Part shown: piece by piece, positions 11,701 through 23,300 of the stretch
How the letters are laid out: each line of letters starts with the position of its first letter
Position numbering within the stretch: the stretch's first letter is position 1
NCBI GenBank assembly: GCA_002118135.1
Contig: BDIU01000238.1
Location: forward strand, 62,001-126,000
Reading direction: 5' to 3'
DNA length: 64,000 bases
Origin: Trebouxia sp. TZW2008
Lineage: Eukaryota > Chlorophyta > Trebouxiophyceae > Trebouxiales > Trebouxiaceae
The notes under the pieces: generated by a model
What the model was told of the DNA's origin: nothing
The model's database searches: none
Seen by the model: only the letters and a program-made list of their open reading frames with translations
Made by a program: the position numbers and the translations under genes

Positions 11701-14452
11701 GCAAGGGAAGGGCGATTTTGAGCCAGATACTTTGTGCACACGGCAGCAACAACAATGGTTTATGCGACGGGATGTCAGCTTGAAGCTGTATGCATATATG
11801 CAACCTTGCACAAGCAGTTTCATGAGATGCTGAAGGCCTGCTGTATGGTGGCTCAAGCCGCTGCAAATTCTGGATGGCCAACCTGTAGCCATGCCATGCA
11901 GCTCAAGGTGTTTTGCAGCACTATGTTTCTGTGCCCTTTCTTGCTGCGCTATGCTCAAGTGGCCTGCCACCCCAACTCATAGAACCAGAATGAGATAAAT
12001 CATTATGATCGTGGCATGGCTTGGATAACTGCAGCTGACCTGAACCATTTGCTGTTAGGCTGCATCCATGCCCTCAAGGCCAGATGCGGCAGGGCCCTGA
12101 GAGTTGAGGGGCTGTAGGTTGCCAGAGGCATCCTGGTAGAAGCCCCCGCCAGACGCAGGAGTGCTGGTCATCATGCCAGGCATGCCAAAGTCAGGCAAAT
12201 CGCAATGCATAGCATGTGTCACAAGTTTGCGACTGACCTGTACCATCTGCTGTGAGGCTGCGTCCATGCCGTCAAGGCCAGATGCGGCAGAGCCCTGGGA
12301 GTTGAGGGGCTGTAGGTTGCCAGAGGCATCCTGGCAGAAGCCCCCGCCAGACGCAGGAGAGCTGGTCATCATGCCAGGCATGCCGAAGTCAGGCAAATCA
12401 CGATGCATAGCATGTGTCAAAAGTTTGCGACTGACCTGTACCATCTGCTGTGAGGCTGCGTCCATGCCGTCAAGGCCAGATGCAGCAGGGCCCTGGGAGT
12501 TGAGGGGCTGTAGATTGCCAGAGGCATCCTGATAGAAGCCCCCACCATATGCAGGAGTGCTGGTCATCATGCCAGGCATGCCGAAGTCACCGTAGCTGGA
12601 TGTGGTCTGGGGGTACATGGAGCGGGGCATGGTGCTGAAGTTGCTTTGCTGCGTCATGAAGGGCTGACCAGACTGCCTGCTGCCAAACTTTCCCATTTGA
12701 CCTGCACAGAGTCAGAGGGCGTTCTGACAGGATACGAGGTGCACAAGAATGCTCTCGCTAACTCTGACATCCATGCAGATGAAATTTGCAACATCAGTTT
12801 CAAACTGCGATGATGTCAAGCATACTTGAGCTAGAGGGGTGTATCTGGCTGGATATATGAAACTGGATATGACAGCAGATCAGAAGCAAGGAAGCTTGCA
12901 CCCACACAAGCAGGAAGCAGCAATGTCAATTCATAGCTATGCACAGCAGACCTACACATTGGAAAGCCACAAGTGCAGATCAGCTCAGCCTGCAGCTTCT
13001 CAAGCAAGATGTAGCAATGTCAATGCGTAGCTAAGCACAGCAGATCTGCAGAGTGCTTTGTCAACGCATAGCTATGCAGATGAGACCTGCAGAGTGCCGT
13101 GTCAATGCATAGCTATGCACAGCAGACCTGCAGAGTGGAAGACGTGGCGAGTGCGGATGAGTCAGGTGTTCAGCTTCTTAAGCAAGAGGCAGCAACGTCA
13201 ATGCATAGCCATGGAAAGCAGACCTGCAGAGTGGAAGGCTTGGCGCGTGCGGATTAGCTCAGCCTGCAGCTCCTCAACAGACATGCTGCTCAGGTCTTCA
13301 GTGGGCACCAGGGCGTCCGATGAATACTGCATGGTGGGTAAGCCACTAGACAGACCAGTGTTGATAGCAGATCCCTCTGGCACAGTTGCCAGACTTGGCT
13401 GTGCTGAAACTGAGCTGGTTGATATGGTCCTGCGCAACAGAAACAGCTGCATTACTCTTGGCTTGTAATTGAGCTAGTTGATATGGTCCTGCACAACAGC
13501 AACAGCTGCATCACTCCTGATGGGTCTTTGCATTCTTCGTGCACATGCTTGCTGGCAAGGATAGACTGCAAAAAGCAGCTATTACACACTTGGCTCAGGG
13601 AAGCCAAAGGCAGATCGCATTTCAGCAATCTGACCTAAAGTGCCTCTCAACATGAAAGTGCAAGCAGCAAGCAGCAGGAAAGCCTGCTACAACTCCTGGG
13701 AAAGCAGTCACACCTGTGCAAATTAACATGAGCAGGGTCAGGGGGTGATGGGGAGCTCTTAGGAGGAAGGACAGAAAGTGCTTGCAGATCTCCTGTACTG
13801 AAAGCCGTCCGCCTGATGCCATTTCTGTTCAGTCCAGCCGCCGCTGCTGCTGCCATTACAACCTGCCGACACACCTCAAGAGTGAAACCATGCTCATATG
13901 CCGCACAGCATATCCTTGACCCTTAATCAATTAAGGTTGCAGCATAGGGTAAGCTTCAGACATGCTCACATGCAGCATTGCAAGTTCTTGACTTTTGTCA
14001 AAACATGGCCGCAGAATAGAGCAAGCGCAAGACATGCTCACATGCAGCACAGCATGTCCTTAAACTTTGCCTGGACACAGTCGCAGCATCAGCATCTGCA
14101 TGTCAGTGCAGGCATCCCTACCTGCCGATCATTTGGCTGGTCCTGCAAGTTACCAAGCTCGGACAGTGCATCTGGGAAGCTTGCACTTCCTTGTAAGTCA
14201 AAAAGCTTATCATCATCTGCTGCAACACCTTCCTTAGGGTCAGGTCTGGCTGCCCTCAGCAATGCAGAGTTTAGCACAATGCGTCAGAAGCTCTACAGAT
14301 CTGGTCTTACCTGACAAAGCTTGGCTCAGTTCACTTGTGCCTCCAAAGAGGTCGTCAGGAAAGTCTTGAGGCAGCCACTGGTCAGAGTCACTAGGTGCAG
14401 GAGGAAAGTTTGCTGACAAAGGAGAACCAGAAGGAAATCTGTCCAAGCTCAT
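8774..14452 (-). CDS. CCT-domain transcriptional regulator with Gln-rich C-terminus
   Basis: Nine exons (14311-14452, 14122-14249, 13714-13862, 13224-13429, 12436-12701, 11243-11463, 10281-10463, 9707-9927, 8774-9261) join in phase to 667 residues. The start MSLDRFPSGSPL is followed by a long disordered region. Exon 7 ends in VGRLSNEERAQKILK and exon 8 supplies the basic CCT motif YRQKRHERNFTKRIKYMCRK, TLADTRPRVRGRFARNND, followed by an Ala/Lys stretch. The last exon is Gln/Met/Ser-rich (for example QTQPTQQQHQQQQMHVPMQQ). CCT domains (CONSTANS, CO-like, TOC1) act as nuclear localisation and DNA- or NF-Y-binding modules; no B-box or receiver domain is visible. A role in light, circadian or plastid-gene control is inference. 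Exons 4, 5, 6 and 7 each have truncated duplicate copies in flanking introns. Confidence 0.87.
10480..10725 (-). repeat. decoy copy of CCT-gene exon 7 5' edge
   Basis: The acceptor-proximal part of exon 7 (GGGATAAGTTCATAC..., encoding DKFI.R.QSAV.L.SLGLPRQ) is repeated upstream in transcript order at about 10590-10705, with related fragments to 10480. The copy lacks the second half of the exon and its donor. Confidence 0.75.
11013..11242 (-). repeat. decoy copy of CCT-gene exon 6 3' edge
   Basis: A copy of the end of exon 6 (CCTGTCACTGC.GCCCAGCA..., including its GTCAGTATGCTGCTT donor region) lies just downstream of the exon in transcript order. It is diverged and interrupted by stops. Confidence 0.7.
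11570..11665 (-). repeat. decoy copy of CCT-gene exon 6 5' edge
   Basis: This block closely matches the intron 5/exon 6 boundary at 11410-11500 (reading .DLA.S.QSYADALL.S..GQMA.D). It lies upstream of the used exon and diverges after about 30 codons. Confidence 0.75.
12040..12435 (-). repeat. in-frame 198-bp tandem copies of CCT-gene exon 5 plus intron
   Basis: Two additional copies of the 3' part of exon 5 and the start of intron 5 follow the exon (12238-12435 and about 12040-12237). The period is 198 bp, exactly 66 codons, so the frame stays open from exon 5 through the intron segment (VSRKLLTHAMHRDLP) into copy 2 and copy 3. Copy 3 ends in a TAA where the first two have a Ser codon. Each copy keeps the donor CAG|GTCAGT or CAG|GTCAGC. 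Confidence 0.85.
12925..13223 (-). repeat. degenerate tandem copies of CCT-gene exon 4 3' edge
   Basis: Four or five short copies (about 50-110 bp apart) of the exon 4 end and donor region carry the shared block CATAGCTATGCACAGCAGACC or close variants. All lie downstream of exon 4 in transcript order. Confidence 0.75.
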
Positions 14453-15417
14453 GCTTCCTATGTAGGCGGGCGCTGCTCCAGAATCACTCAGTCACAGCAT
14501 TGCAGGATCTCCATCGCTTGCCCGGCACGTTTATCGTCAGGTCATGTAAGTCTAGAGCACCTGACTGAGTAGTTGATACGCTACGCCTTACGCTGAGCAC
14601 TCAGTCTACGTGACAACAGTGGCAAGCTTGGCCGCAGACGCAGTTGTTTCGCTAGGAGGGCAATCGTGTTTGAGTTACGCAGCGTCCTACGCGCGACGAT
14701 AGGCGTGATCTGATACGCAAAGGTCGTCCCAACTGTGTGTGCAAAGAGGTCAGTTGGAAGCTGTCAATGTGCGGTACCGTCAGAAGCTCGTGGAACACAG
14801 ACAAGGGGCGCTCCCAAAGGGACTTGAGAACGTCGTTAAGCGCAATAAGGAACAGCCCTTTCGTTTCGGAGACAGGATTTGCATAAATCATCGCAGCCCT
14901 GATGACTGTTGCATGCGTTACGGCTGCTTGCATGGCAACTGTGTACATGCCTTCTGCTGCCAATTATTGGCAAATTTGCCTTATGCACTGCGTGACAACC
15001 CAGCAGTGCCCTGCACTGTTCTCGCAGCAGTCGTTACGACTGCGTCCAATTCCTCACAGAAAAGGGAACCGTGCAGTTACCAGTCATGTTCAAACAAACA
15101 TAAGCAGTCCGCACATTTTCAGGTGATGACTTGTACTGGTGTCTATCTAGTTGGCCAAGCCAAATGGGCACATAGAGATATGACCTCTGTGTGCCTGAAT
15201 GAACGAACGCGCACACACACCAACACACAAACACATTTGCTTGTGAGTGTAGATTTGATAACCTGCTTCCTTACCATCAACTAAGCGAACACACAAACAA
15301 GCACTAGCCAAGCTGATCTGTAAAATACGCTGTCAGTAGATGAAATAGCTCACTAAGCTAAACGTTGAAATCAAGAGCGCTTCTGATTCCATTGCCCAGC
15401 ATGTCAGAGTGTTGTGC
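14453..15417. other. intergenic with an unassigned open stretch
   Basis: 14453-14700 should hold the CCT-gene promoter. Between about 14700 and 14890 both strands are open and CpG-rich. The plus frame reads RYRQKLVEHRQGALPKGLEN and the minus frame ETKGLFLIALNDVLKSLWER; neither has a convincing start, splice path or family. A short CA-rich repeat lies at about 15210-15235. No gene is called. Confidence 0.35.
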
Positions 15418-16371
15418 CTATGAGCGCTGTTCCCTTGCAATAGCGAGCTTTCTCATTTTCGTCTCTTCATCTTCATCATCACTATCCTGTAACACATACA
15501 AACAATTTGCAAAGCTTACAACGATCTGAAAGTGCACATAACGTGTGCTGCACCCAAGTGGAGCAAATTGCGAGATGTAACAGAAAAGCTTGGCAATGCA
15601 AAGGAAATGGCATTCTTACAGCAGCTGAATACAGTCATGACTTATATACGTGAAATCAGCTCGCTGCGCTCACAACAACCTGTTGAGCTGGCACTGTATA
15701 TATGTGAGCAGGCCTGACAGGGGAGCTTGTAACAATTGCATGGGCAACATTTTGTTGTGAACTGGACGCACCTCAGTTTTCATGTTACGCGGGTTGTGGT
15801 TTTCTCCTCCTCTGCTTTCCCCGCCACCTCCACCACCCCCACCGCCGCCGCCGCCACCGAAAGAACCACCGCCACCGTCACCGCCACCGCCACAGAGCAA
15901 GAAATACATTCCCAGCGCAAAGACATTGAGGCCAATATTCCTGGCTAGGTTGTTGGCCCCCCAAGGATTTCCTCCTCCCCCGCCGCCCTCCTGTAGAGGA
16001 GTATGAGATATGGAATGTCACACAGCCCAAGTGGACTTTGGACATGTTCAAAGCGTGCCTGATGCGTTCTACTCTTGGGCAGGGCATGCACAATTACCAG
16101 GACGATGATACCTTGGGTAGGATGGGAGGTAGAAAGGGTGGACCAGTTGTGCGCTTTTTAGTGACACTAGGACTGCCCTGACGCTTAGTCTCCCCTGCTC
16201 TGACCTCAAGTCTGTATGGTCGGAATTTGGCGGGAGCGGCAAGCCTGTGGACGTGAGGAACCGCATGCCTAGAGGCACTCAAGGGCTTCTGCACGACGGG
16301 AGACAAGGTTGAGCATGCACAAACAGTGCGCCACTTGAGTCCTGCAGGGTCTCGTCAGCAGCCTGATACAT
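15418..16371 (-). CDS. small Gly-rich protein with one hydrophobic segment, probable plastid protein, 5' end unresolved
   Basis: Three phase-0 segments join: 16112 up to about 16371, 15772-15990 and 15418-15486. The first is basic and Ser/Ala/Pro-rich (KPLSASRHAVPHVHRLAAPA, then TTGPPFLPPILPK), like a plastid transit peptide. The second reads GGGNPWGANNLARNIGLNVF and then ALGMYFLLC, one short membrane span, followed by a long glycine run. The third is an acidic-to-basic tail, DSDDEDEETKMRKLAIAREQ. No in-frame ATG exists in the first segment before an upstream TGA near 16370, so at least one 5' exon is missing. Candidates are frames at 16410-16510 and an ATG ORF at 17042-17230 on the same strand. 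I do not recognise the family. Confidence 0.55.
15820..15900 (-). repeat. GGN repeat encoding poly-glycine
   Basis: A simple GGC/GGT/GGA repeat inside the Gly-rich gene encodes about 13 consecutive glycines plus flanking GGGG blocks. Confidence 0.85.
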
Positions 16372-17041
16372 ACCCTGACAGTCAAAGTGGACTGTGCTGC
16401 TACTGTCGTGCAGCTTTGCAGACAGTGTGAGCTGCACGCAGCCAACATCCTTCCTGACCTGCCCGAACAGCAGATCGTAGGACACTTGGCTCGCTAAGGC
16501 CAACGACACGCACAACACTACTAGACAGTTGAAGTTGAATCAAGTCTCGGAAGCAAAACGGTGATTGTGGGCTCAGGCTGTGGCTGAAGCGGCTAGAACA
16601 GGTAGTACTGCGACTTTGCTGACGCTTCTTGTTGTGGCTCATATCCAGAAGCCCACTGGGTTTGTAAATAAATCTGCATTAATTCCATTTTCTGAACGTG
16701 ATACAGCAACTGTTCACAAAGCCGAGAGCATGTTTGTGCGTACACCGCAGGGCGCTGCAGAGCCCTGGAGTGACGATGTTGGAGCGTGTCGGTTTTTGTC
16801 TGCCGCATTTGCAACATGGCATTTGCAATAGCATAGTCCCGCTGGCTTGAGACCGACTCAGCTCAACAGATCCGTGCCCTGACAATCGAAGCCCAGTTTG
16901 ACGGTGAGCACTTGGCTGCATCTTCTGGCATACAGAAGCAGTACACCATTTGCATAATGCATGCGCTGCATGCCCTCGCGGTTTGAACGCTTTCCTGTCG
17001 TCCACGTCTCCTGACCTCGTCAACATCGTGAGCGCATTGCT

Positions 17042-17230
17042 TCAAACCTCCGACAGCTGCAAAGAGCCGTCTGGCTGCAACTGACAACGATTAGACTTGA
17101 CAGACGTGCGGCATTGCACAGCGCAGGTTGAAGGCCTGCCTTTCGCACGACCAAGACCTATTGCGCAAAGCTGGCAGCACAGCAGCTCGTTTAAGGGGTC
17201 GATAGCTGCCCTTTGGCCTTTCGCTGCCAT
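17042..17230 (-). CDS. possible 5' exon, 62-codon ATG ORF
   Basis: Begins MAAKGQRAAIDPLNELLCCQ and has a possible GTTTGA donor after LQLSE. It could be the first exon of the Gly-rich gene or a separate small gene; nothing in the sequence decides. It sits immediately left of the armadillo gene and on the opposite strand. Confidence 0.25.
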   Translation of the reverse strand: MAAKGQRAAIDPLNELLCCQLCAIGLGRAKGRPSTCAVQCRTSVKSNRCQLQPDGSLQLSEV

Positions 17231-17385
17231 ACTGTGATCGGCCGTGCGAAACAGCTCAAGGCATACATTTACTGAGGAATTCAGCCCTCGGCGTGGTCTG
17301 CAGATCTGCTAAGGCCTCTAGGCATAACAGCTGGCAGAGGTCATTGTCAAATACCAACCTCCCACAGCCAAGGCATACACTGTCA

Positions 17386-20300
17386 ATGCCTGACACAGAC
17401 TCCAATGTCAGAGCATCAAACTCAGGTCTGAAACGAACCTTCCAGAAGTTGCTGCTGAAGCGCACAAGCAAACCCAGCAAGACCAGGACTCACACAGGCC
17501 AGCTGCCTGACAACGGCAGCCTAGCTCAGCGTGATGCTCAGCTTGACAGTGCTGACAATTCAGTGGTCACGCAGCCTTCAGACCAGTTGAACAGTTGGCT
17601 TGATACTCATGCGCAGCAGGAGTCACCATTTCGTGCCCCAGCACCCCCTGTTGGTTCTGATGAAGACGGGACTGGCATAGGAACAGATCAAGCCAGCCTA
17701 GCCTCTGAAGAGGTGTGATCTCAACACCGTTTACATGGCTTGCATTTCCTCTGTACATCTCATGCACAGCATGCATACCGTCAATGATGTTGACAAACCT
17801 ATCTGAACGATGTCTTTGTGCATCTCATGCGCAGCATGGTCATGTTACAAATCATTTCTGCACTTGTCTTTCGTGCATGTCATGCACAACATGGTCACCA
17901 TCAACAATGTTGCCAGTCATGTCTGTTCTTCCTCTTTGCACATCTCATGCACAGCATCGGAGGCATCTTCAATGTTGCCTATCATGTGTGGAGAGGGCAA
18001 TACCTTTCTGCTGTGACCTGTCATGCTGCAGAGATGTGGGGGCATGCACTACATGTCTCACATGTCACTTGAAAGTAGGTCAACACTCAACAGGCATCAT
18101 TGTCATCATTGACATTGAGATGCTTGCTAATGCCGTTTCGCACCCCCTGCTAGGTGCATACACAAGCCTTGAGTTGCGTCTAAACAATGCAGAGTTGCTT
18201 GAATAAATACAACATCACACACCTTCGCTTTCATGTTCAACACCAGCAGTATGGAGAAGATGTGTGTCCACCCTGCAGGTTGCATCTCATCTAGATGCTC
18301 TAGGCTGGGAGCAGGCAACCCGAGGCGGCTCAGTCACAGCAGAGTACTGGCAGTTTGCACCACGTGAGAACGCTTTTGACATTACCAGTGCAGCCTCTCA
18401 GCACAGCAACAGCGAGGAGGCCGTCACGCCTGGCTTGCGCACACCACCGAGCGCATTTGAGAGGCGCAGAAAAGGCACCAGGCGGCAAAACAAGAAGGAA
18501 GGGGTTCAGCCCGCTGCTGCTGGTGGCTCACCTGGTCTCTCACCAGTCAGTAGCATCCAGTTGCAACACTCCCCTGGTGTTACAGTTCGCCCTGCCAGTC
18601 CTGGTCAGGTTGCTGCTGAAGACATAGCACACGCAGGCCGTTATGGTAACAAGCGCAACGGCGCCAGCCCCACAGCTGCTTTGCCCTTTGGGCAGCAGCA
18701 GCCCACTCCTTTTGCATCAATTCAGCAGCAGCAGCAGCAGCAGCAGCGGCCAAAGGTGGTTTCAGAGCAGCTCAGGAGGCAGGCTTTCCCTGCAAGCTCG
18801 AACGGCAATCAGCAAGCTAGTAGTCAGAATACTGGTGCTGATCAAGACAGCAAGCAGAATGTGTTGTTTTCACAGCCGCCCAGCGCAGCGTGGAGCAGTA
18901 GGAATACTAATGCTGCAGCCACCTCGAACTCTCAGCAAGCTCCAGCCCCGCCTGGCGCTACATCTGACAATGCTGCTGTTCAGCAAGAGTTGGCAACCCA
19001 GCATGCAGGTAGGGCATTGCAAGTCACTCAATTTGGCCTGTTTGAGTCACCTTTGCAGACCGGTGATTTTTCATGGCCTTCATAGAATGTCAGCTATGTG
19101 TGCTGTGTGTGACAACTGAATGATTGACGTGCATGGGTTCCTGTAATACGGCAGTGATGCATGACTGAACAGCCTTCCTGACATGCTTGAGTTCTTTTGT
19201 GTTTCAGACATGCTTGAGATGTCTTGTGGTCAGCAATTCTTGAGACATCTTGTCTGTCAGGCATTCAAAACTCATCACAAATATTGCTGCATCGGGCTCT
19301 CACAGCTTTCATGCTGATGTACATCCAATGCGCTTTGCATGCATGTTTGATGGTGATGCTCATGATGCAGATGAAACTGTGCAAGGCTTGACAGCAGAGG
19401 TCTCCAACAGCTTTGATGAGATTCAGCCACAAGGTATGTACTGGCAACAACTGTGTCAAATCTCAGTGTGGTAGCTTTCACTGGGACATGTTCAGAAGTG
19501 TGCGTCACTGTGGTGTTCCAGTCTAGTCAATGCTCAACTTTAGTGAGCAGGCCATGCTATGTGCTTTGACATGCTTTTCAACTACAATAGTTTCTGCAAG
19601 GAGTTGCTGTGCTTTGCAACTGCGACGCTCAGTGAATGCAGTGCCATACATTTGCAATGTATAACAACTGCTATGTATAACAAGTGCAGTAGATATCACG
19701 TGCAGTGTACAATAACTGCAGTGCTTTCCAACTGCAGATGCAGAGCTTGGTATTGAGTCACAGCAAGCGGCGTTGAGCAGCAGGCCTATCCTTGCTTCTA
19801 GTCAGAATGCTGTCATCCCAGCTCAAACCTCCTATCTGAGGTAAAGATGAAACAGACAACCTGCAAAATCACAGCAAACTCTCTGCTTGGGTGCGCCCTG
19901 ATAGTTGTGTACTTAAAATAAGAATGTTACTTTGTGAAACTGGGAAGATTTGAAGGCTGTTCTGCTGCAGTGAATTGTGGGAAGCCTGAACCCAAAGGCC
20001 TCCGTCAACATACTTGCTGATGCAGTGCTCGCTTGCTCATATCGTGGTTGCTTGCCTGCCTGCCTGCCTGCCTGCTAATGCAGTCTTTGCTCCAACACTT
20101 TGGCCAAGGCACACTTAGCAGCTGCTGCATCAAACTCCTCGTCATGCATCATCAGCAGCAAGCAGCAACCCATGCATGGTTGCAGGGCAGACCAGCAGAC
20201 CTACACAGCAGCCCCTGTTGCCAGATCCAGAAGCAGAAAAGAGCTTCCTCCTTCACCACTAAGGCCGCCACTAGACAGATATCCTTCCAGCACCCTCAGC

Positions 20301-23300
20301 CGGGGTCCCTCAGCCCCCCTTGGGGGACCCCTAAGAACCCCCTCCTACCCTCTCGCCAGGAACCCCAGCTCAGCATCCCTAGCCAGCAGCCTGGCACAAC
20401 CCCATGGCATAACTTCTGCCTCACCGTCCTGCCATACAAGTCTTCAAGGCGCTGCCTCTGACCGCACCCATGACTCACTCAGCCACCGGCAAAGCAGCTT
20501 GTTAGAAGTGACTAAAACCCCTCAGCAGCAGCAGCCACAGCAGCAGCAGCAGTTGCTGTCAAGACGGCGCAGTTTTGGCACTACGCCTTCTTCAGCTAAT
20601 GCTGTGCAACAGGACAGCATGTCAAATCGGTCGCTGCCGACAGCAGGGGCAGGGGTTGCAGGCAGTGTGGCAAGCACAGCTGAGCTTGTGAGTGGTACTG
20701 GTCCTGCTACTAGCTTGGTGGAGGGCAGCGCTATCCTGGACAGCATGACTGGGGTGGGTGTAGTCCAGGGGAGTGACAGTCAGTCAGGCAGTAGGAGCAG
20801 CGGGCCGGCAGGGTCTCAGGCTACTGCTTGGGTGCATTCACATACCTCACAGCAGCTGGCTGGCCACATCAAGGGCCTTGCGTCTCAGGTAAATTGACAT
20901 ATTTTGAGCTGCAGCTGCAAGCTGCGGCTGTGATCTCTTCTTGCAAGACAAGACCTACTAGCAATGCACCTGTGAAGGACCGTGTCATCTGTCATTCCAG
21001 TTCAAGCATTCTACTTTTTAAGCATGCATGTGAGCAACTGCCTTCCCAAAGACTGGTACTATGGTTTCAGATGAGTTTGACGGCTGCAGGTGGTGACTGC
21101 ACGCAGCCGGCAAGCGCAGGAGCTGGCCATCCTGAAGCTGTATGCAGTGCTCAGCCAGGCTCACTTTGTGAAGCAGCAGGCCGCTGATTGGGAGGGCGCT
21201 TTCCTGGGCATCTTGGCTTTGCCCTTTCCTCTGTTCCTGAAGCACACCGCTGATGTGGTCATCCACCCTGACAGGGGCTACAGCAATATGGTCAGCCACC
21301 CATCTCCCTTGCTCTATTGCTGTGATGTGTGCAGGCTGCCTCTGCTCCCAGAGGCTCTTGTCATGACATCTCATGGCATGGAGGCTTCTTTTCTTTTCTG
21401 TTCTGTGATGTAGTCATGCACCTTGACAGAGGCCATATGACCGGTCGCCCCATCCCCCTTGCACTGTGCCTCTGATGCGTGCGGGCTGTCTTTGATCCTA
21501 GTGTCTCCAATCAGGTGCTTGATGATTCAGCCGTTCCTTTTCTGCTACAATCCCTGAAGAGGCCATTCACCCTGACAGAGGCTACGCCAATACGGCTAGT
21601 GGCACTTGTCATACTGCCTTTGCTTGTAAGGAGCGAGATGCAATGCACAAGAACAACAGGGAACTGCGGAATGAATCCTTATGTCGCTTGTGGGCATCGC
21701 CTTGGACCAGTGACACGTGAAAAGGCAGTGACTTGTGCCTTACAATACATAGTCTGTTTGAGCTCTTTTGGTTTATTATTTCTGTTTTGCTGTGTCTTGT
21801 ACTGCTTGTGCCCAATGGTGGAGCCAGAGCTGTTTAGCATGTCTATGTTCCAGGTGCACATGTACATCCCATGCTGTTGCTTCCCATCCAGCTGCTGGTG
21901 ATTGCTGTGGAGCCTGCTCGCAAGGCTGTACTGCTCAACACAAAGCATCACTGCAGAGTTCCTGTAGGAGCAACAGATATATTACAGTGGGCCTTACCAT
22001 ACAAATCACTGGTTTTCAGGTGCGGGGAATGGCTGCTGCCATTCTGAAGAGCATAGCTCGCTGGATGGAAGGGCAGTTGGATCATGGCGGCCCCTGCCAT
22101 TCCCTAGTCCAGTCAGTGCTGACTCAGCTTGTACAAGAGGCTAACCCTGGCAGTTCACGCTATAGCGGCGCTCAAGGTCCAACTATACATGAGAATGTGG
22201 CTTGGGACTCCATTCTGCCTACACAGCAGTCCATTCTGGCTACAGAGCCTGAAGTCGGTAAGCTGCATCTGCGCAGATCCAACTGCACCAATCGTCAGCG
22301 CTGCCCAACACAGCAGTTCATCCTGGCAACAGACCGTGAAGTTTCAGCGCACGCTTGAGCCTGTGTGACAGTAAAACTAGTTTGACATGGTTGATGGTGT
22401 GAGTTGTGTTGCTGCAGCCATGCATCAGGCAGTAAAGACATGTTGACATTGATAGTGCTTTGTTGTGCAGCTGCAGCCATGAGATAGTAAGTATGGTCAT
22501 GCTGATGAGGCAGTGAAGAGATGATGATTCTGATACAGTTGTGCTGTGCAGCTGCAGCCATGAGGCAGTACATATGCATTGATAGTAACAGTGCTGTGCA
22601 CAACATAGCACAGCTGCAGGCATGAGGCAATAAGTATGGCCAGGCCGATGAAGCAGTGAATATACCACGGTACTGACAGTGTTGTGTTATGCAGCTGCAG
22701 GCATGGGTCAGCTTCTGGACAGCGGCACATTGGATGGCATGCTAGATACTGATGTGACCTCCATTGTGCACCAGGGCAGGCCAGACCACCGCCAACCCAG
22801 GTCTGCCCCTCCATCACCCCCATACCACCTTCATCAACACCCTATCCCCATTTGCGCATGCTATGGAGTATGCAATTGCACCTATCATCAGTGAGTAAGG
22901 CATTCAATTAAGACAGTGGCACACTGGATGGCATGCTACTTACAGATGTGACATCCATTGTGCACCAGGGCAGACCAGACCACCGTCAACCTGGGACCCC
23001 CCCCCTCTTCCCTTAACCCCCCCACCACCTTCCTCAACCCCCAGTCCCCACTTGCGCATGCTGTAGATGGTACATGATTGCACCTGTTGTAGATTGTATC
23101 AGCATGCACTCTGGACAGTGGCATGCTGGATGGCATGCTGGCTACTGATGTCACTTCCATTTTGCACCAGGGCAGGTCAGACCACCAACAACCCTGGTAC
23201 ACCCTGCGCTTGACCTTCAACTCCCCAAGTTTGCCACTTGCTCATGCTGTATGTAGTCCGTGACCGCACCTGTTGCTAGTTGGACATCATGTATGCTGGA

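Noticed and set aside
17293..17385. Armadillo gene starting at 17293
   Set aside because: The codon there is GTG. The first in-frame ATG is 17386, although an upstream exon joined at the TGCAG before 17302 remains possible.
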